A DNA stretch of 64,000 nt from JAVKFF01 sp040226215 (lineage in GTDB: Bacteria > Pseudomonadota > Alphaproteobacteria > DSM-16000 > Inquilinaceae): assembly GCA_040226215.1 (NCBI GenBank), contig JAVKFF010000231.1, forward strand, positions 53,112 through 117,111, read 5' to 3'. The notes under the pieces are model-generated. The model did not search any database. It saw only the letters and a list, made by a program, of their open reading frames with translations, and was not told the DNA's origin. Both the position numbers and the translations under genes were made by a program. Below are positions 61,811 to 64,000 of the stretch, piece by piece (within the stretch, counting starts at the first letter, position 1; every line of letters begins with the position of its first letter).

Positions 61811-63181
61811 CTACTCGTCCGCCGCGGCGGGCTGGATCGCCGAGGCGTTGAGTGCTGCGCTGTATTGCCGGTCGACCTCGTCCACCAGCGTCTGGAAGGA
61901 TGCGAGTTCCGAGCCCTCCAGCGTCCGGCCGGTCGGCAGGTCGAGATCGAGCGGGTTCACCTGGGCGCCGTCGACCAGCACCTCGTAGTGCAGGTGCGGG
62001 CCGGTCGACAGACCGGAGGTGCCGACATAGCCGATGGTCTGGCCCTGATCGACCCGGCTGCCCCGGGTCAGCCCCTGGGCGTAGCCGCTCATATGGGCGT
62101 AGGCCGTCGACAGCTCGCCATTGTGGCGGATGCGGATATAGCGGCCGTAGCCGGAATTGGTGCCCAGGAAGTCGATGGTGCCGTTGCCCGCGGCGTAGAT
62201 CGGTGTGCCGGTCGGCGCGGCGAAGTCGACGCCGCGGTGCATGCGCGAATAGCCCAGGATCGGGTGGTGTCGCAGGCCGAAGCCGGAGGTCAGCCGGGCC
62301 CCGTCGATCGGCGTGCGCATCAGCGTGCGGCGCAGCGATTCGCCGTCGCGGTTGTAGTAGTCGACCACGCCTTCGGAGTCCTCGTAGCGGAACAGCTCCA
62401 TGTCGCGGCCCGACAGCTCCAGCCGGGCGTAGAGGATGTTGCCGTTGCGCGCCAGCGTGCCGTCGGCGAAATACTCCTGCTCGAACAGGATGGCGAAGCC
62501 GTCATCGGGCTGGATGTCGCGCTGGAAGTCGACATTGAAGGAGTATGTGCGGATCAGCCGCATGATCACCGCGTCGGGTACGCCGGCCTCTGCGGCGTCG
62601 GCGAACAGGCTGGTGTCGATGCGCCCCTCGGCGGCGAAGTGCCTTGCCTCCAGTTCGTTGGGAATGGCGCGGGCGGTGTAGGTCCCGTCATCCCGGTTGC
62701 GGTCGACGATGACGATGGTGTCGACGTCCGGCATGGTCTCCAGCGTATCGAGATTGGTCTCCGTGCCCTCGTAGGAGATCGTGAGCGTGAACTCGCGGCC
62801 CGGGCGCAGGCGGCGCAGGTCGACATGCTCCTCCAGCGCCTCGGCGACGACGTACCACTGCGCCCGGGGCACGCCGCCGCGCTCGAGCAGGAGAGAGAGG
62901 TTCTCGCCCTCCTCGAGGGCCAGCGTCAGGTGCTCCTCGCCGAGACGGTAGGGCCGCTCCATCAAGCTGTCGGCGACACCGTAGGCCAGGATCTCGTCGA
63001 CCGCCGTCAGGCCCTCGTCGAAGGACCCGCCGGCCTCCACGCCCTGGGCCGATGCCGGCATGCCGGTGGCCGGCAGGCCCATGACGGCGAGTGCCGCCCA
63101 GAGGCATCGGCGTCGGACGCCGGGCAGGAAGCGGGCGGAAAGGCTAGTGTCGGCGGTGCGGCGCATCGGCATCACGGGCAT
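61811..63181 (-). CDS. M23 family murein endopeptidase, MepM-like
   Basis: 456 residues with an N-terminal signal/anchor (CLWAALAVMGLPATGMPASA). The middle has OapA/LysM-type features (EEGENLSLLLERGGVPRAQ, LRRLRPGREFTLTI). The C-terminal LytM peptidase has the zinc ligands His/Asp in MHRGVDFAAP (about 312) and His in GPHLHYEV (about 396). It cuts peptidoglycan cross-links for cell wall growth. The start codon is uncertain among three closely spaced ATGs. Confidence 0.93.
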   Translation of the reverse strand: MPVMPMRRTADTSLSARFLPGVRRRCLWAALAVMGLPATGMPASAQGVEAGGSFDEGLTAVDEILAYGVADSLMERPYRLGEEHLTLALEEGENLSLLLERGGVPRAQWYVVAEALEEHVDLRRLRPGREFTLTISYEGTETNLDTLETMPDVDTIVIVDRNRDDGTYTARAIPNELEARHFAAEGRIDTSLFADAAEAGVPDAVIMRLIRTYSFNVDFQRDIQPDDGFAILFEQEYFADGTLARNGNILYARLELSGRDMELFRYEDSEGVVDYYNRDGESLRRTLMRTPIDGARLTSGFGLRHHPILGYSRMHRGVDFAAPTGTPIYAAGNGTIDFLGTNSGYGRYIRIRHNGELSTAYAHMSGYAQGLTRGSRVDQGQTIGYVGTSGLSTGPHLHYEVLVDGAQVNPLDLDLPTGRTLEGSELASFQTLVDEVDRQYSAALNASAIQPAAADE

Positions 63182-63693
63182 CGGGAAGGCTCACATTGGG
63201 ACCAGACGACGGGGGGGCCATGACAAACGGGATCGCGGCCGCCGGTGTCGGGAAGACGGCCGGATCGCCGCGGGTGCTTCGCTCGAAGTGGACGCGTATG
63301 ACGTCGATTCGTGGTCGGATGAAGGCAAGTGTCCGGCTTCTGCCGGCACCTTTCGAGCCGCCACCAACCCCCGATTGGCGCCCGGTTCGCGCAACCTCGG
63401 TCTGCGCCCGCAATGTGCGCCAGAGCGGGAATGAAGGTCAACCAGGGAGCGTCCCGGGAGAGAGTTCCGGCGCTGCCCGCCGCCGCTGCGGGTGGAGGCG
63501 GCAAAGGCGGTGATAAGGACCCGGCGCCGGCATGGCGCACAATGCTGCATGAAAGGCATGCGGGCAGGGGGCTTGAACCCCGCAGTGGTCCGGAACCAGC
63601 CTCCGTGTTTCGGTGAATTTTCTCGCGGATACAAGGCGATGACACACCTCTGCCGGGCCGGCATTGCGTGCAATCAAAGCGTCATGAAAGCAT
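63182..63693. other. intergenic region upstream of the rrn promoter
   Basis: Many frames stay open on both strands, but none has protein-like composition or a ribosome site. A GGGTTCAAGCC T-loop-like string on the minus strand near 63578 is not part of a complete tRNA. It probably carries the upstream elements of the rRNA promoter near its right end. Confidence 0.45.
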
Positions 63694-63722
63694 TTGACAG
63701 GCCTGCCGGGCGCACCTATAAC
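63694..63722 (+). promoter_or_regulatory. strong sigma-70 promoter, rRNA operon type
   Basis: TTGACA (63694-63699) and TATAAC (63717-63722) with a 17-base spacer, near-perfect consensus. The upstream flank is AT-containing (CAATCAAAGC, GAAAGCATT). With no coding sequence following, it most likely drives an rRNA operon. Confidence 0.75.
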
Positions 63723-63728
63723 CCCGGC

Positions 63729-64000
63729 CACACAGCGCGGCGGGCACCGCTCCCGCGCAGTCGGAAAGGCCCCGGATGGGGCGCTACCTGAAGCGCCCTG
63801 AACCGTGGCCTTCGGCCTTTGCCGGGCTCTGTCCCGGTGCTGGCGGGTCCGCTCGGACCCGGTTGTTTGACAGAGTGGAAAAGCGAAGAAGGGATACGCG
63901 GTCGGCGGGGAAGTCTCGTGCCTGGCATGAGGGGTTTCGTCGAGGCGTATCATGGAAGTGATGACGCTGAGGTGTCGTTGGTTTCGGTGAGATTGGTGAT
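63729..64000 (+). other. probable leader of an rRNA operon, runs off the window
   Basis: About 270 bases without a gene, with strong hairpins (CGGGTCC/GGACCCG near 63845-63862), then GTTGTTTGACAGAGTGG, which resembles the boxA-like processing/antitermination segment in alphaproteobacterial 16S leaders, and AAGAAGGGATACGCGG, a typical leader string. The 16S 5' sequence is not reached within the window. This is inferred from pattern memory. Confidence 0.6.

Noticed and set aside
63555..63620. Possible tRNA on the minus strand (GGGTTCAAGCC T-loop)
   Set aside because: No matching acceptor stem, D-arm or anticodon arm could be found upstream.

Overview
The window is GC-rich DNA from an alphaproteobacterium, most likely of a Rhodospirillales-like lineage; this is inferred from gene content and not from a marker tree. 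Support includes a CheB-CheR-kinase-FixJ-type fusion, an ECF sigma factor next to a DUF3309 protein, a petABC cytochrome bc1 operon, two TRAP carboxylate transporters, GntR/LysR-controlled catabolic operons and, at the right edge, a strong rrn-type promoter with a leader that should run into a 16S gene just outside the window. No phage, CRISPR array, transposase or tRNA gene was found.

Layout. 1-6153: 5'-truncated sensor fusion, a structured intergenic region ending in a rho-independent terminator, two small genes and an ECF sigma factor. 6219-10763: two divergent transglutaminase-like proteins, two small overlapping genes, a membrane fatty acid desaturase that lacks a usual start codon, and a 35-residue membrane peptide. 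10837-19824: acyl-CoA module with an AMP-dependent ligase, two divergent carboxyltransferases around a three-box GntR-type operator, biotin carboxylase, biotin carrier protein, a GntR regulator, a MaoC/FAS1-like hydratase and a LysR regulator. 20002-29190: TRAP transporter, split UxaA-type dehydratase, enolase-superfamily enzyme, ketopantoate-reductase-like enzyme, NTF2-like protein, a LacI remnant, LysR and SDR. 29490-38907: glutathione transferase, second TRAP transporter and a long catabolic operon (fumarylacetoacetase-like hydrolase, Ldh2-type dehydrogenase, TauD-type dioxygenase, flavin reductase, MDR dehydrogenase, AbrB-type permease). It converges on a minus-strand operon (LysR, second enolase-superfamily enzyme, second TauD-type dioxygenase, FMN hydroxyacid oxidase; 38876-43158).

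43291-63181 is mostly housekeeping: a methyltransferase, a MoxR/DUF58/DUF4159/VWA-like envelope operon, DUF1285 protein, CoA-type NUDIX hydrolase, CCA-adding enzyme, a lipoprotein, two tandem related secreted proteins, hemF, trmL, petABC, a DUF924 protein, a rhomboid protease and an M23 murein peptidase.

The most striking non-coding feature is a 108-bp element present three times (29187-29294, 44542-44649 reversed, 60251-60358). Each copy is nearly identical, consists of two nested hairpins, is bounded by CTAG at both ends, and begins exactly on the TAG stop codon of the preceding gene. It behaves like a small mobile or palindromic intergenic repeat that settles on CTAG stop codons and may serve as a transcript end.
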